A stretch of 7,701 bases of DNA. It comes from Novosphingobium sp. UBA1948. GTDB taxonomy: Bacteria; Pseudomonadota; Alphaproteobacteria; Sphingomonadales; Sphingomonadaceae. The notes beneath the pieces were generated by a model. The model was not told where the DNA came from, did no database searches, and was given only the letters and a program-made list of their open reading frames with translations. Every line of letters starts with the position of its first letter. Position 1 is the first letter of the stretch. Of this stretch, positions 6,321 through 7,701 are shown piece by piece. Where the stretch lies: the NCBI GenBank assembly GCA_002336765.1, contig DDES01000091.1, forward strand, positions 11,481 to 19,181, read 5' to 3'. A program made the position numbers and the translations under genes.

Positions 6321-7670
6321 ATGCCCACCACCATTCCCCCCAGAACCCCTGTCACCCAACCGCTGCCTTTCACGCCCGAACAGCAAGCGATGTATGATAA
6401 GGTCTGCGCCAAACTCGATGCGGGGCGGCTCAAGCAGACCCTGTTTGATCTGACCGACATCCATAGCCCCACCGGCGCCACCCGCGCCGCGAGCGAGTTT
6501 ATCGCGGGCAAGCTGGCTTCGGCGGGTCTGCGCAGCGCCTATAAGCCGATGAGCGGCACCACCGGCAATGTGCTGGCCGAAAAGCGCGGCACGGGGGGCG
6601 GGGCGACGCTCTTGCTCTATGCCCCGATCGACACCCATCTGGAAGGCGACGAGAGCGACTTCCCCTGGGCCGGTCCCGACCGCACCGCCGATCTGGCGCC
6701 GCGCGCCAAAATGGTGGGTGACTGGGTCTATGGTCTGGGTTCGTCCAACCCCAAGGCGATGGTGGCCACGATTGTCGAGATCGCCACTGCGCTGGTGGAA
6801 TCGGGTGTGGAACTGGTGGGGGATCTCAATGTCGGTTTTGCCGATGGCGGCATGCCGGTGAACATCCCCGCGCGCGACAATGCGGGCATGTCGCACGGGC
6901 TGTTCCATCTGCTCAACCGCGGCATGGCGCCCGACTTCGCCATCATCATGAAGCCGCTCAACTGGGTGTTCTACGAGGAGCCGGGCATGGGCTGGTTCAC
7001 CGTCACGGTGAAAGGCACGCTGGGCTATGCGGGTGTGCCGCGCGGACTACCCGAATTCCGCAGCTCGGTGGTGCCCGCCGCGCGCGTGATCGAGGCGCTG
7101 GAACATTGGCTGGTGGACTATGCCGACCGCAACACCTCGGGCCAGATCAAGCCGCATGGCTGGATCGCCGGTGTGCGTGGGGGGTGGCCGGAGCGCCCTG
7201 CTTTCCCGACTGCCGCCACGGAAATCTTCCTCGACATCCGCATCAACCCGCGCATGACCCCCGCGCAGGCCAAGGCGGAATTTGCCGCGTTCATCGCCGA
7301 TTTCCGCCAGCAGAACCCCGATGTCGATCTCGACTGGGAGATGGTCGGATCGGCGCCGGGCGGCACCACCGATCCCGACAACTGGATCATCCAGTCCACC
7401 CAGCGCGGATGGGAGGCCATCGAGGGCCAGACCTATCCCGAACCGGCGCTGTTGGGCGGGCAAACCGACGGATCGGCGCTGCGCCGTCTGGGCGTGCCCA
7501 CCGCGCGCATGGGCTGGCCGTGGCCCGCGACCGGATCACCGGAACCGGTGGCCGAGGGGCTGGGCGGGATGGGGGCGACCTATGTGCCCGATCTGATGCC
7601 CTGCGCGCACAAGATCGTTTACGCCTTGATCGATACGCTCACCCGTTCGCGCGACGAACTGGGCGTTTAA
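6321..7670 (+). CDS. M20-peptidase-like protein with a degenerate metal site
   Basis: 449 residues with the layout of M20 metallo-amidohydrolases (carboxypeptidase G2, ArgE, DapE): an N-terminal HSPTGATRAASEFI block (48-61), the core strand TLLLYAPID (96-104), an inserted dimerisation-type domain (about 225-345) and a closing GGQTDGSALRRLGVPT block (379-394). Judged by eye, the di-zinc ligands are mostly gone: HxD reads Pro102-Ile-Asp104, the bridging Asp of GRGxSDxK is Asn143 (GLGSSNPK), the Glu-Glu pair is lost in FADGGM (173-178), the later Asp/Glu before Pro is Lys211 (IMKPLN), the dimer-domain His is Tyr236, and no C-terminal His-x3-Glu motif is visible around 412-425. The gene is intact with normal codon use, so it is not a decaying copy. 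It begins 11 bases after the amidase stop. It may be a partner or substrate-binding subunit of the amidase, or an enzyme with another mechanism. Fold is fairly sure; function is unknown. Confidence 0.82.
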   Translation: MPTTIPPRTPVTQPLPFTPEQQAMYDKVCAKLDAGRLKQTLFDLTDIHSPTGATRAASEFIAGKLASAGLRSAYKPMSGTTGNVLAEKRGTGGGATLLLYAPIDTHLEGDESDFPWAGPDRTADLAPRAKMVGDWVYGLGSSNPKAMVATIVEIATALVESGVELVGDLNVGFADGGMPVNIPARDNAGMSHGLFHLLNRGMAPDFAIIMKPLNWVFYEEPGMGWFTVTVKGTLGYAGVPRGLPEFRSSVVPAARVIEALEHWLVDYADRNTSGQIKPHGWIAGVRGGWPERPAFPTAATEIFLDIRINPRMTPAQAKAEFAAFIADFRQQNPDVDLDWEMVGSAPGGTTDPDNWIIQSTQRGWEAIEGQTYPEPALLGGQTDGSALRRLGVPTARMGWPWPATGSPEPVAEGLGGMGATYVPDLMPCAHKIVYALIDTLTRSRDELGV

Positions 7671-7701
7671 GCAAGGCTGTTTAAAGAGAAGGGCTGCGGG
7701 G

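Noticed and set aside
7537..7550. Inverted repeat CACCGG-AA-CCGGTG.
   Set aside because: It lies inside the coding sequence of the M20-like gene, has a two-base loop and is expected by chance at this GC content.
7671..7701. Trailing segment with GTTTAA repeated at the stop codon and shortly after it.
   Set aside because: Only 31 bases are visible; the hexamer repeat is too short to call a terminator, operator or attachment site.

Overview
This is a high-GC window from an alphaproteobacterium, most likely a sphingomonad (Novosphingobium, Sphingobium or Sphingomonas type). The taxon is inferred from the base composition, from the TonB-dependent receptor next to an aromatic-ring oxygenase, and from the style of the proteins. 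No rRNA or other marker gene is present to confirm it.

Layout: every real gene is on the + strand. The window opens inside the C-terminal barrel of a TonB-dependent outer-membrane receptor (to 1604). A 108-base gap with a weak terminator-like hairpin follows. Then comes a tight run of five genes: a Rieske non-heme iron oxygenase (1713-3068), its [2Fe-2S]/FAD/NAD reductase (3052-4131, overlapping by 17 bases), a vicinal-oxygen-chelate extradiol ring-cleavage dioxygenase (4163-5026), an amidase-signature hydrolase (5023-6309, ATGA overlap) and an M20-peptidase-like protein (6321-7670). The spacing indicates one operon. Only 31 bases follow the last stop codon.

How the genes may work together: by remembered sequence, the oxygenase closely resembles the oxygenase component of 2-oxo-1,2-dihydroquinoline 8-monooxygenase (OxoO of Pseudomonas putida 86), and the reductase has the OxoR domain order. 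In the 8-hydroxycoumarin route of quinoline breakdown, 2-oxoquinoline is hydroxylated at C8, the lactam is opened with loss of nitrogen, and a catechol (2,3-dihydroxyphenylpropionate) undergoes meta-cleavage. The gene set here fits that logic: ring hydroxylation, amide (lactam) hydrolysis, extradiol cleavage and outer-membrane uptake. The actual substrate is inferred and could be another fused or aryl lactam or amide.

The most unusual item is the last gene. It keeps the M20 fold signature, but almost every metal-binding or catalytic residue expected in that family appears replaced. It may be a pseudo-enzyme partner of the amidase or an enzyme with a different active site. No dihydrodiol dehydrogenase, regulator, quinoline 2-oxidoreductase, meta-cleavage product hydrolase, RNA gene, mobile element or CRISPR array is visible.
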